Of a stretch of DNA of 64,000 nucleotides, positions 55,715 to 63,171 are shown piece after piece. Both the position numbers and the translations under genes were made by a program. A model generated the notes under the pieces. That model saw only the letters and a program-made list of their open reading frames with translations, searched no databases and was not told the origin of the DNA. Source of the stretch: Dyadobacter chenhuakuii. GTDB taxonomy: Bacteria > Bacteroidota > Bacteroidia > Cytophagales > Spirosomataceae. Every line of letters begins with the position of its first letter. Positions within the stretch are counted from its first letter, which is position 1. The stretch spans positions 1,736,001 to 1,800,000 of the forward strand of contig NZ_CP098805.1 in NCBI RefSeq assembly GCF_023821985.2, written 5' to 3'.

Positions 55715-55747
55715 AAAGGGTTCCGGCTTCGGGACCCTTTGCTTTTT
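55715..55747 (+). terminator. Rho-independent terminator of the SusCD operon
   Basis: AAAGGGT and ACCCTTT pair around an inner TCCGGCTTCGGG, followed by GCTTTTTT. It lies 38 bp after the SusD stop codon. Confidence 0.8.
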
Positions 55748-55845
55748 TAACCAAATATTCACTACATACAACCAGGTAAAGCATAAACGAATGCGCAACC
55801 AGGCGTTATATTTGCATTTTTAAGGGAGCAATTAATCAGTAAAAT

Positions 55846-56427
55846 TTGAGAAAGCGATTCAGAAAGCATGTCCGCATGGCGCGATATGTGATTTACAAGG
55901 AAACCCTCATTGATTTCAATGATCATTTCTGGACATTTGTCGGGTCGTTCTTAGGCATTGCACTCATTGGTTATATCAACAACAGCCAGTTCACCCAAGC
56001 CGACAATGTGTTCCTGATCGGTTCCTTCGGCGCATCTTCTGTGTTAATTTATGGCATTATTAATAGCCCGCTAGCACAGCCGCGAAATCTGATCGGCGGA
56101 CATTTAATCTGCGCCATCGTTGGCGTCACAGTCCACAAGATCATGCCTGGCCAGATATGGCTCGCCTCTGCATTTGCCGTTTCGCTATCCATTGTTTTTA
56201 TGCAAATCACCAAAACTCTGCACCCGCCGGGAGGTGCTACGGCGTTGATCGCAAACATTGGTTCTGAAAAGATTACGAGTCTGGGATATAAATACGTTTT
56301 CAGTCCCGTTTTGACCGGCGTGTTGGTTTTGCTTCTGGTTGCACTCTTCGTTAACAACCGCGCCGCGCACCGGCATTATCCCAAGAATAAGAACTGGTAT
56401 AAAATTTGGCAGCGCAGATACAGATAG
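55846..56427 (+). CDS. HPP family membrane protein
   Basis: A 193-residue membrane protein with about four to five helices. The motif HPPGGATALIA (about residue 125) and ILIGSFGASSVLIYGII-like FLIGSFGASSVLIYGII mark the HPP family, whose members include a nitrite transporter of plastids and cyanobacteria. Start: TTG at 55846 with an AAGGGAG 18 bp upstream; an ATG 30 bp later would also give a plausible protein. The substrate here is unknown. Confidence 0.88.
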   Translation: MRKRFRKHVRMARYVIYKETLIDFNDHFWTFVGSFLGIALIGYINNSQFTQADNVFLIGSFGASSVLIYGIINSPLAQPRNLIGGHLICAIVGVTVHKIMPGQIWLASAFAVSLSIVFMQITKTLHPPGGATALIANIGSEKITSLGYKYVFSPVLTGVLVLLLVALFVNNRAAHRHYPKNKNWYKIWQRRYR

Positions 56428-56478
56428 ATGTGCTACATTTAGATGTGCTACATTCGCTAAAACCAACTTAAAACCACA

Positions 56479-56919
56479 ATGAAAAAATCCCTGAACATCA
56501 TCCTGTGCCTTTCGCTGCTTTCCGCAACAACTGTTTTTGCGCAGGGCGACGACAGCGCGCTCATCAAGCAGCTGAACACCCAATGGCTGCAATCATACCC
56601 AAAACGCGACACCGCCGCAGTAAGCAAAATTTTAGCCGACGATTTCATCATGATCTCACAAACCGGCAAAAAGCTCTCTAAAAACGACGTCATCAAAGAC
56701 CTCCTGACACCAGACCGCCAGATCATCAACGTCGCCATCGACAGCATGGATCTACAAATCGTCAACAATGTTGGCCTACTAACCGCCTACACCAGCTTCG
56801 TATTAAGGGACAAAGAAAAAATCCTCAAAGGAAAAAACGTCTATTCAGATGTCTACATCAAAAGAAAAGGCACCTGGGTAGCCATCAACGGCCACGAAAC
56901 GCTGCTGGAACTGAAATGA
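56479..56919 (+). CDS. Secreted NTF2-like (DUF4440) protein
   Basis: A 146-residue protein with a signal peptide (LNIILCLSLLSATTVFAQ). The rest has the cone-shaped NTF2-like fold: LIKQLNTQWLQSYPKRDTAAV, KILADDFIMISQTGKKLSKND and a late FVLRDKEK, matching the DUF4440/SnoaL-like group. Enzymatic or binding function is unknown. It lies 51 bp after the HPP gene in the same direction and ends just before the repeat block. Confidence 0.82.
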   Translation: MKKSLNIILCLSLLSATTVFAQGDDSALIKQLNTQWLQSYPKRDTAAVSKILADDFIMISQTGKKLSKNDVIKDLLTPDRQIINVAIDSMDLQIVNNVGLLTAYTSFVLRDKEKILKGKNVYSDVYIKRKGTWVAINGHETLLELK

Positions 56920-56928
56920 TGCTAGCAA

Positions 56929-57591
56929 GATGCAATGTTGGTTACCTGAAAATCCCGGAGGGATATTATATCGGTAGCAAAAAATCCAGAGCCTTTATTA
57001 ATCCCGGAGGGATACCATATCGGTAGCAAAAAAGAATACAAACCTTTTTGTTAATCCCGGAGGGATGTAACGTCTTACCCGTCGTTGCATCCCGCCGGGA
57101 TTTATTCATTGTGGGTTGAAATGCCATGCTACCAATATTTTATCCCGCTGGGATTGAATGATCTTGGCGAAATGCGATGCTGGTTAACTGAAAATCCCAG
57201 CGGGATACCATATCGGTAGCAAAAAAAATCCAGAGCCTGTTATAATCCCGGAGGGATACCATATTGGTAGCGAAAAGAATACAGATCCTTTTGTTAATCC
57301 CGGAGGGATGCAACGACTTGCAAGACGTTACATCCCTCCGGGATTAATTCATTGTGGGTTGTAATGCCATGCTACCAATATTTTATCCCGCTGGGATTGA
57401 ATGATCTTGGCGAGATGCGATGTTGGTTACCTGAAAATCCCGGAGGGATACCATATTGGTAGCAAAAAGAATACAAATCCTTTTGTTAATCCCGGAGGGA
57501 TGCAACGTCTTACAAGTCGTTGCATCCCTCCGGGATTAGTTCATTGCGGGTCGTAATGCTATGCTACCAATATTTTATCCCGCTGGGATTG
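56929..57591. repeat. Tandem array of 243-bp nested inverted-repeat units (2.7 copies)
   Basis: Units start at 56930, 57172 and 57415, so the period is about 242-243 bp. The third unit is about 50 bp shorter in its first half. Each carries the dyad ATCCCGGAGGGAT two or three times, then ATACCATATTGGTAGC, and ends with GCTACCAATATTTTATCCCG plus CTGGGAT, which is the inverted copy of the start, so each unit could fold into one long hairpin. Inside is a second hairpin of 21 perfect pairs in unit 3 (57487-57538). No transposase or target duplication was found. It fills the whole 800-bp stretch between the NTF2-like gene and the remnant at 57593. Confidence 0.9.
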
Positions 57592-57592
57592 A

Positions 57593-57705
57593 AAAAAATC
57601 CTGTACGAAGAGACAGGCGGATTTGGCATGTTTGTGGCTGACCGCATCTTCCAGCATGGATTCCTTGTTTGCCAAAGTGATCACGAATGCTGTTATACGG
57701 ACGAC
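57593..57705 (-). pseudogene. Possible antibiotic-biosynthesis-monooxygenase (ABM)-like N-terminal fragment
   Basis: On the minus strand, about 37 open codons read VRITAFVITLANKESMLEDA, then SHKHAKSACLFVQDFF, similar to the first strand and helix of ABM (quinol monooxygenase-like) proteins, which start with such V-R-I-T-A-F-V strands. No start codon is seen, and the frame is lost where the repeat block begins (57592). It lies about 26 bp after the NAD(P)-binding gene on the same strand. Short length makes the call tentative. Confidence 0.3.
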
Positions 57706-57730
57706 CTCTCCACCTTCTTCTCAGCAAAAA

Positions 57731-58402
57731 TTACAGCAATTCATTCATCTCTTTCCATTCGTAAACCTTCACTTTTCCCGCAGGCTTTTTGGCGGCTAAT
57801 AGCATTGCTTTGGAGATGTCTTTTGCTTTGATTCCTCTGTATTTCTGGGCAGGGCCGATAAGGAGGGGGTTGAGCAGGGAGAATAATTTGATGAATATTT
57901 TTTCCATTGGGCGACTTTCCTGACGGTCTCCCATGATCATGGACGGGCGGAAGATGTGGGTATGGAGCAGATCCTGGGCAACGACGTCACGTTCTGTCTC
58001 TCCTTTCGTCCGGACGTAAAAAATGCTCGAACCTGCATCCGGCCCGACAGCTGATACCAGAAAAACAGATTTCGCTCCTTTTCCTTTCGCAATCTGTGTT
58101 GCCAGGACCGGGTAATCGTGATCGACCTCATAATAGATTTTCTGGTCAGGTGTATTCTTTTTCGTGGTTCCGAGCGAAATAAATACTTCGTCTGCAACGA
58201 TCTGGTCTTTCAGACTGGGAAGAGAATGATAATCTCCTATCAATGTTACGAGCTTTGGATGGGACAGATTTAAATTTTTGCGTACTACAACGGTTACCTG
58301 GTCGTAGTCGGGATCATTCAAAAGTCCTTCCAATATATAATTGCCGACGAAGCCGCTTGCTCCGAATTTAATGGCCTTTTTCCCTTGCGTATCAGCTTCC
58401 AT
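57731..58402 (-). CDS. NAD(P)-binding oxidoreductase (atypical SDR)
   Basis: A 223-residue protein with an N-terminal Rossmann motif (AIKFGASGFVGNYILEGLL) and later KSVFLVSAVGPDAGSSIFYVRTKGETE, which carries a YxxxK-like triad (Y..TKGE), and FRPSMIMGDRQESRP. It resembles the atypical SDR group of NAD(P)H-binding/HTATIP2-like proteins. The usual first residue after Met is variable. The substrate is unknown. Confidence 0.85.
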   Translation of the reverse strand: MEADTQGKKAIKFGASGFVGNYILEGLLNDPDYDQVTVVVRKNLNLSHPKLVTLIGDYHSLPSLKDQIVADEVFISLGTTKKNTPDQKIYYEVDHDYPVLATQIAKGKGAKSVFLVSAVGPDAGSSIFYVRTKGETERDVVAQDLLHTHIFRPSMIMGDRQESRPMEKIFIKLFSLLNPLLIGPAQKYRGIKAKDISKAMLLAAKKPAGKVKVYEWKEMNELL

Positions 58403-58675
58403 AAATGTTTTATTAAAATCTAATTTGGTCGATTAATAGAAATGTCAAACAAATCATGCCTGAATTTCAACCCCTTTTTTCTTGTGAAATTTCGGGTAGA
58501 TTTTTAGATTTGTCACTATGAGGATGACTCCAACACTCTGATATTTCTCCAAGCGTCAACCCCGGCGCGCTCCCTTTTTTGAAGGGAATATTTCATTGTG
58601 CATTTACAATTTCCAAAAACCGGATCTGAATGCGGGCGGCTTGTCCTGCTTTTTGATCCAATTTTAAACAATGTT

Positions 58676-59443
58676 ATGGGAGAGATATTAGATGATAATC
58701 AAATTTATGATTTTATAAATAAAGGCTTTGTCCGCATAAACAATGCTTTTTCTGACGAGTTAGCCAAGGCTGCCAGGGATGTTTTGTGGGCCGATTTGGG
58801 CTTTAACCGGCAGGATCCGGCGAGCTGGACGAAGCCGGTGGTGCGGCTGGGCATGTATTCGCAGGAGCCCTTTGTCCAATCCGCCAACACGCCGGTGTTA
58901 CATAGCGCTTTTGATCAATTGGTTGGTGCCGGTAATTGGCTCCCGTGCATGAGTATGGGCACTTTTCCGGTTCGTTTTCCATCTGATGAAGATCCGGGCG
59001 ACACGGGTTGGCACGTGGACGCCAGTTTTCCGGGCAGCGATCCGGCTAACTTTTTCGAATGGCGGGTCAATGTGAATTCAAGAGGCCGCGCGTTGCTGAT
59101 GCTTTTCCTGTATTCAGATGTTGGTCAGAATGATGCGCCTACACGCATCCGTGTTGGTTCGCATATGGATGTTGCCCGGTTACTGGCCACAAAAGGCGAA
59201 GAAGGCCTTGGGTTTATGGATCTGGCAAATGAGTTGGATAAATTTCCGGTCCGCGACGAGGTGCTGGCAACGGGTAAGGCGGGAACAGTTTACCTCTGCC
59301 ATCCATTTATCGCCCATGCGGCTCAACCGCATCGCGGTCAAAACCCGAAGTTTATGGCGCAGCCGCCGTTACTGACCCGAAATGAGCTGCATATCAGCGG
59401 AAACAGTCCGGTGCAAAGAGCGATTCGCATGGCAATCTCCTAA
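58676..59443 (+). CDS. Phytanoyl-CoA dioxygenase-type Fe(II)/2-oxoglutarate oxygenase
   Basis: A 255-residue protein. The iron ligands are visible: HVD in TGWHVDASFPG and the distal histidine in CHPFIAHAAQPHRGQNP, where the following arginine binds 2-oxoglutarate. The start MGEILDD is taken; an upstream ATG adds 26 residues without homology features. The family hydroxylates small molecules; the substrate is unknown. Confidence 0.85.
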   Translation: MGEILDDNQIYDFINKGFVRINNAFSDELAKAARDVLWADLGFNRQDPASWTKPVVRLGMYSQEPFVQSANTPVLHSAFDQLVGAGNWLPCMSMGTFPVRFPSDEDPGDTGWHVDASFPGSDPANFFEWRVNVNSRGRALLMLFLYSDVGQNDAPTRIRVGSHMDVARLLATKGEEGLGFMDLANELDKFPVRDEVLATGKAGTVYLCHPFIAHAAQPHRGQNPKFMAQPPLLTRNELHISGNSPVQRAIRMAIS

Positions 59444-59453
59444 TTCCTGATCA

Positions 59454-59500
59454 CTAAGACGGCTAAGTTTGGCTGACAGTCATTAACTTAGTCGTCTTAG
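59454..59500 (+). terminator. Long hairpin, possible terminator
   Basis: CTAAGACGGCTAAGTT pairs with AACTTAGTCGTCTTAG over 16 positions with one mismatch, enclosing 15 bases. It starts 10 bp after the dioxygenase stop codon. The tail is not T-rich, so it may serve in RNA protection and not in classical termination. Confidence 0.5.
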
Positions 59501-59652
59501 GCATTGGATGATCATAATAGAAAGTCGGAACGTGTTGTTCGCAAGAATATTTACAGAATTCTTGAAATAACATAACACCCCTGACATAAGGCTGTCACAG
59601 GCCGCTCTTATTTTTGTAAGGAAATAATAGTTAACCTCAAACGAGAAGAAAA

Positions 59653-60250
59653 ATGTCTGATCAAGCCCATTTGCCTATCATGGAAACGAAAAATGACATC
59701 AATGCCTTCTACGCACCTACGAGAGAGGAGTGGCGTGAATGGCTGCAAAAAAATGGTCAAACGGCGCAATCCGTTTGGCTTATCATTTATCACAAATCGA
59801 GCAAAACGCCAAGCGTATACTATGCAGAGTCTGTTGAAGAAGCATTGTGTTTCGGCTGGATCGACTCCAAATCCGTGAAGCGCGACAAAGAGAGCACATA
59901 CCAAATGTACACGCCGCGAAAAGCAGCGGGCAAATGGAGCGCTGTGAACAAGGAACGTGTCGAGCAGTTAACAGCAGCCGGGCTGATGACACCAAAAGGG
60001 CAGGCACTCATTGACCTCGCGAAAAAAACAGGAACCTGGGACGCCCTCGTGGACGCGGAAAACAACGTTATTCCCGCTGATTTGCAGGAATTACTCGATC
60101 AAAATGAGGTCGCGCTTAAAAACTTCCTTGCTTTCCCACCATCAGCCAAGCGCCTTATTTTAACCTGGATCTCAGATGCCAAAAGGCCAGAAACACGGCA
60201 GCAACGCGTGAAACTGACCGCAGAAAAAGCAGCGAGAATGTTCGGGCGAA
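59653..60250 (+). CDS. YdeI/OmpD-associated family protein, 3' end fused to an MBOAT remnant
   Basis: About the first 198 residues form a YdeI-type protein: FYAPTREEWREWLQKN, SVWLIIYHKSSKTPSV, EEALCFGWIDSKSVKRDKES, FTPRK-like YTPRKAAGKWSAVNKERVEQL and the C-terminal SAKRLILTWISDAKRPETRQQR. Function is unknown (some relatives relate to peptide or bacteriocidin resistance). The frame does not stop but continues past about 60246 into the remains of an acyltransferase. The last residues of YdeI proteins are missing, so the end is a deletion junction. It may still be functional with a membrane-like tail. Confidence 0.75.
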
Positions 60251-61484
60251 GGTTTAGGTTTGAGATCCTTGCGCGAAATAGTCTAAGACTGCAGAACATT
60301 ATTATATTAGTTTTTAGCTTATTTTTTTATGCTTGCTGGGATTATCGATTCGTATTCCTGCTAATTTTCTCGATCGCGCTCGACTATTTCACGGGCCTGA
60401 AAATGGGGAATGCGACAGATCCGCGTGTGAGGAAACTCTGGCTCGTCCTGGTTTGTCGTATGTCATTGATATCTACAAAAATCAGATCAAGCCGGAAAAA
60501 GACCTCATTGATTATGCCGTTTTCGTCAGTTTCTTTCCGCTTCCTGTTGCTGGTCCCATAGAAAGGGCTACCCACCTTTTGCCCCAAATTCAGCGAAAAA
60601 GAGTGTTTAGCTATGCCCAGGCCACCGATGGGCTAAGACAGATTCTCTGGGGCCTTTTCAAAAAGATCGTCATAGCCGACAATTGCGCCGAGCTGGCCAA
60701 CCTGGCCTTCAATAACCATGAAGACCACTCCGGAAGCACATTACTTTTAGGCGCATTCTTCTTCACCATGCAGATTTATGGCGATTTCTCAGGCTATTCC
60801 GACATTGCTCTGGGCGTCGCCCGGATTATGGGCATTGAACTGCTGCGCAATTTCTCGTATCCCTATTTTTCAAGGGACATTGCAGAATTCTGGCGGCGGT
60901 GGCACATATCCCTTTCTTCCTGGTTCAGGGACTATGTATATTTTCCTCTGGGTGGAAGCCGGGGAAGCTTGTTATTGAAGATCAGGAACACCTTTATCAT
61001 ATTTTTACTCAGTGGATTCTGGCATGGAGCCAACTGGACGTTCCTGGCCTGGGGCGCACTCAATGCCATTTATTTTCTTCCATTGTTAATTTCAAAAAGC
61101 AATCGGGAGCATATTGAGATCGTCGCGAAGGGACGTTTATTTCCCACAGTTAGCGATCTGCTCCGTATGCTGGCTACATTTTCCCTGACCGTCTTTGCGT
61201 GGATTTTATTCCGGGCAGAGAACATTCGCCATGCTGCTGAATACATTGGTAAGATTTTCTCCAAAAGTCTTTTTACAGTTCCTGACTTGCTCAGGAAAGA
61301 GCTTTTGCTTCTCATCGCAGCATTCATTATCGTGGAATGGATAGGTCGTGAGCATCCTTATGCCATCGCACGAATTGGTTTTAACTGGCCAAAAACGGTT
61401 AAGTGGGGATTCTATTATTGCTTGGTTATTGCACTCTTCGTTTACACAGGAAAACAGCAACAATTCATTTATTTCCAGTTTTAG
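60251..61484 (+). pseudogene. MBOAT (AlgI-type) O-acetyltransferase, two deletions and a frame break
   Basis: The first part, starting NSLRLQNIIILVFSLFFYAC, continues to DPRVRKLWLVLV near 60455 in the frame of the YdeI gene. The rest resumes in another frame at LSYVIDIYKNQIKPEKDLI near 60453 and runs to the TAG at 61482. About 60-70 residues that normally lie between these parts, and the first 20 or so, are missing. The second part keeps the MBOAT core, including SFFPLPVAGPIERATHL, the SGFWHGANWTF motif with its catalytic-type histidine, and WHISLSSWFRDYVYFPLGG. It would O-acetylate a surface polysaccharide together with the next protein, but is probably inactive. Confidence 0.75.
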
Positions 61485-62060
61485 ATGGGTAAATTACTAT
61501 TGAAATTTTTTATTTTCCTTCTGGGCGGGTTTGTCATAGGAGAAGCGATTGTCAGGGCTTACCATTTAACAAGTGAGGTGCCTAAAAGATATTTAGACGA
61601 CAACGGTATCCAGCGATATAATCCGGATCAACAAGGCAGTTGGAAAGGAGGAAATCATAGCTGGGCAACGAACGAACTCGGCTGGACAGGCACATTACCA
61701 GTAAGCTATGATAGCCTTGTGACAATTATCGGGGATTCATTCATTGAGAATTTCATGAATCCCAGTGACTGCCACCAGGATGTGCTTCTTAAATCCAAGG
61801 TCCCTAAAATGAATTTCGTTGAAGCTGGCCGGTCTGGTGTCTCCTTTATTGAGGCCATGGAAATTATAGTCTTCCATCCAAAACTTCCCGATGCAATAAA
61901 AAATGAGGTGAAGGCTGCCGGGTTTAAAACAATCTCCCTCGACTCCGACGGACAGGACAACTGGACTTTCGTTTATGACCACCACTGGACCTGTTATGGA
62001 CACAATCAGGCAGCAGATCAAATCGCTTCATATCTGCAGGAACTGATAATTCCAGAATAA
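61485..62060 (+). CDS. SGNH/AlgJ-AlgX-like O-acetylation partner, apparently shortened inside
   Basis: A 191-residue protein that begins directly after the MBOAT stop. It has an N-terminal anchor (LLLKFFIFLLGGFVIGEAIV), the nucleophile motif GDSF at 83-86, GRSG near 115-118 and the acid-histidine pair of the SGNH-type active site in DHHW (165-168) followed by YGHNQAADQI. In relatives GDSF and the D..H pair are separated by well over 150 residues; here it is about 80, so an in-frame deletion of roughly 100 residues near residue 128 is likely. The enzyme may be inactive. Its length is below the usual 300 residues or more. Confidence 0.65.
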   Translation: MGKLLLKFFIFLLGGFVIGEAIVRAYHLTSEVPKRYLDDNGIQRYNPDQQGSWKGGNHSWATNELGWTGTLPVSYDSLVTIIGDSFIENFMNPSDCHQDVLLKSKVPKMNFVEAGRSGVSFIEAMEIIVFHPKLPDAIKNEVKAAGFKTISLDSDGQDNWTFVYDHHWTCYGHNQAADQIASYLQELIIPE

Positions 62061-62311
62061 AAACGTTGCTTCTTATTGACGGATAACGGGCGTGTTTCTG
62101 ACACGCTTGCTTATGCCATGCTCAGGCAATTGCTTGAACTAAGATTTTGCAAGGCAATGTACCAACAGGCGTACAGCCAATGTTTAAGGTGAGTGAATGC
62201 GATAAAAATACATATTTTCGGTAAAAGACAGTTTGTAACATGCGATCATTTTGTATAAGTTAGAGGCCTCTTTTCCTGAATACTTACTTCGTCATCATCT
62301 GCCACAATAAC

Positions 62312-62857
62312 TTGAAGGATTTATCAGACATAGCGTTAATGAATCTGTTGAAGGATGGGGATGACAGGAATGCCTTCAATGAGCTTTATGTCCGCTATTG
62401 GAAGGTTATTTATGATATAGGTTTCAAAAAACTGCACAATGCACCACTTGCAGAAGATCTTGTTCACGACTTGTTTGTAGATATCTGGAACAAGAGGCAG
62501 GAGATTACCATTCACAGCACATTCATAGGCTATTTCCATACAATGCTGAAAAACCGGCTCATTGACCAGAGCCGGAAAAATGCTTTTCAACTTCAAGTGC
62601 AGCAAGACATTTTAGAACGAACTTCGGCGAACGAAAACCAGTTTTTCGATGCCGTTGCATCCGACGACATTGAAAAGCAGTTGATGGCCGAAGTGGAAAA
62701 CCTGCCTTCGGATATGAAAAAGATCTTTTTACTAAGCCGTCAGGAGCATTTATCTACGATTGAAATAGCGCAAAAACTCTCCCTATCTCCGCAAACTGTC
62801 AAAAATCAGATCAGTAATGCGATCCGGCGCCTCCGGTTGAAAGAGCTGCATCTCTGA
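62312..62857 (+). CDS. FecI-type ECF sigma factor
   Basis: A 181-residue sigma factor. Region 2 is DIALMNLLKDGDDRNAFNEL, DIGFKKLHNAPLAEDLVHDLF; region 4 is VENLPSDMKKIFLLSRQEHL then STIEIAQKLSLSPQTVKNQI. A TTG start at 62312 is needed because the conserved LSDIALMNLLK helix lies before the first ATG. It precedes a FecR-type anti-sigma gene by 314 bp that holds a repeat element, so they may be in one operon or not. Confidence 0.92.
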   Translation: MKDLSDIALMNLLKDGDDRNAFNELYVRYWKVIYDIGFKKLHNAPLAEDLVHDLFVDIWNKRQEITIHSTFIGYFHTMLKNRLIDQSRKNAFQLQVQQDILERTSANENQFFDAVASDDIEKQLMAEVENLPSDMKKIFLLSRQEHLSTIEIAQKLSLSPQTVKNQISNAIRRLRLKELHL

Positions 62858-62881
62858 ATTTTGGCGGATTGCATGTTGTTG

Positions 62882-63029
62882 CATGCCTCCGGCATTTTCA
62901 ACACCGTGGCTGCTAATCATTTCTAATAATGTAACGTCGCGCTGCGACTTAGGACTGCAAATGCCGGAGGCATGACATCTTTGTAGATAGCATCAGGTTA
63001 ATTTCAATTTTTGAAATCCCGCGAGGGAT
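62882..63029. repeat. Inverted-repeat element related to the 57-kb array
   Basis: CATGCCTCCGGCATTT (62882-62897) and AAATGCCGGAGGCATG (62959-62974) are 16-bp perfect inverted arms 61 bp apart; the loop contains the dyad GTCGCGCTGCGAC. ATCCCGCGAGGGAT at 63016-63029 has the same design as ATCCCGGAGGGAT in the array at 56.93-57.59 kb. No coding sequence is seen in this 314-bp gap. Confidence 0.7.
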
Positions 63030-63171
63030 GTATCGACGCGCAAAAAGCAACATTGCAAAAATTTTTTTAACATTTTCTTTTTGGCATAGTACCACTGCAT
63101 TTCCCATTCGTCATGTCATTGTAAGCACCAATTGGGATCCAAATTAAAGGGTCATCAAAAAATCGTACTCA

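Noticed and set aside
56929-57591. CRISPR array
   Set aside because: The repeats are palindromic units of about 243 bp with near-identical content, not short repeats with unique spacers, and no cas gene is near.
57520-57831. 103-codon open frame on the plus strand across the repeat end
   Set aside because: It starts inside a hairpin of the repeat and ends within the antisense of the oxidoreductase gene; the minus-strand ABM-like reading is better.
60333-60450. Alternative start of the MBOAT protein at 60333
   Set aside because: The first 40 residues from there do not look like an MBOAT N-terminus; the true N-terminal sequence lies in the YdeI frame, so the gene is broken.
62061-62311. Possible terminator GCGTGT/ACACGC near 62090
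   Set aside because: The stem has only six pairs and no T-run; no gene was seen in this gap.
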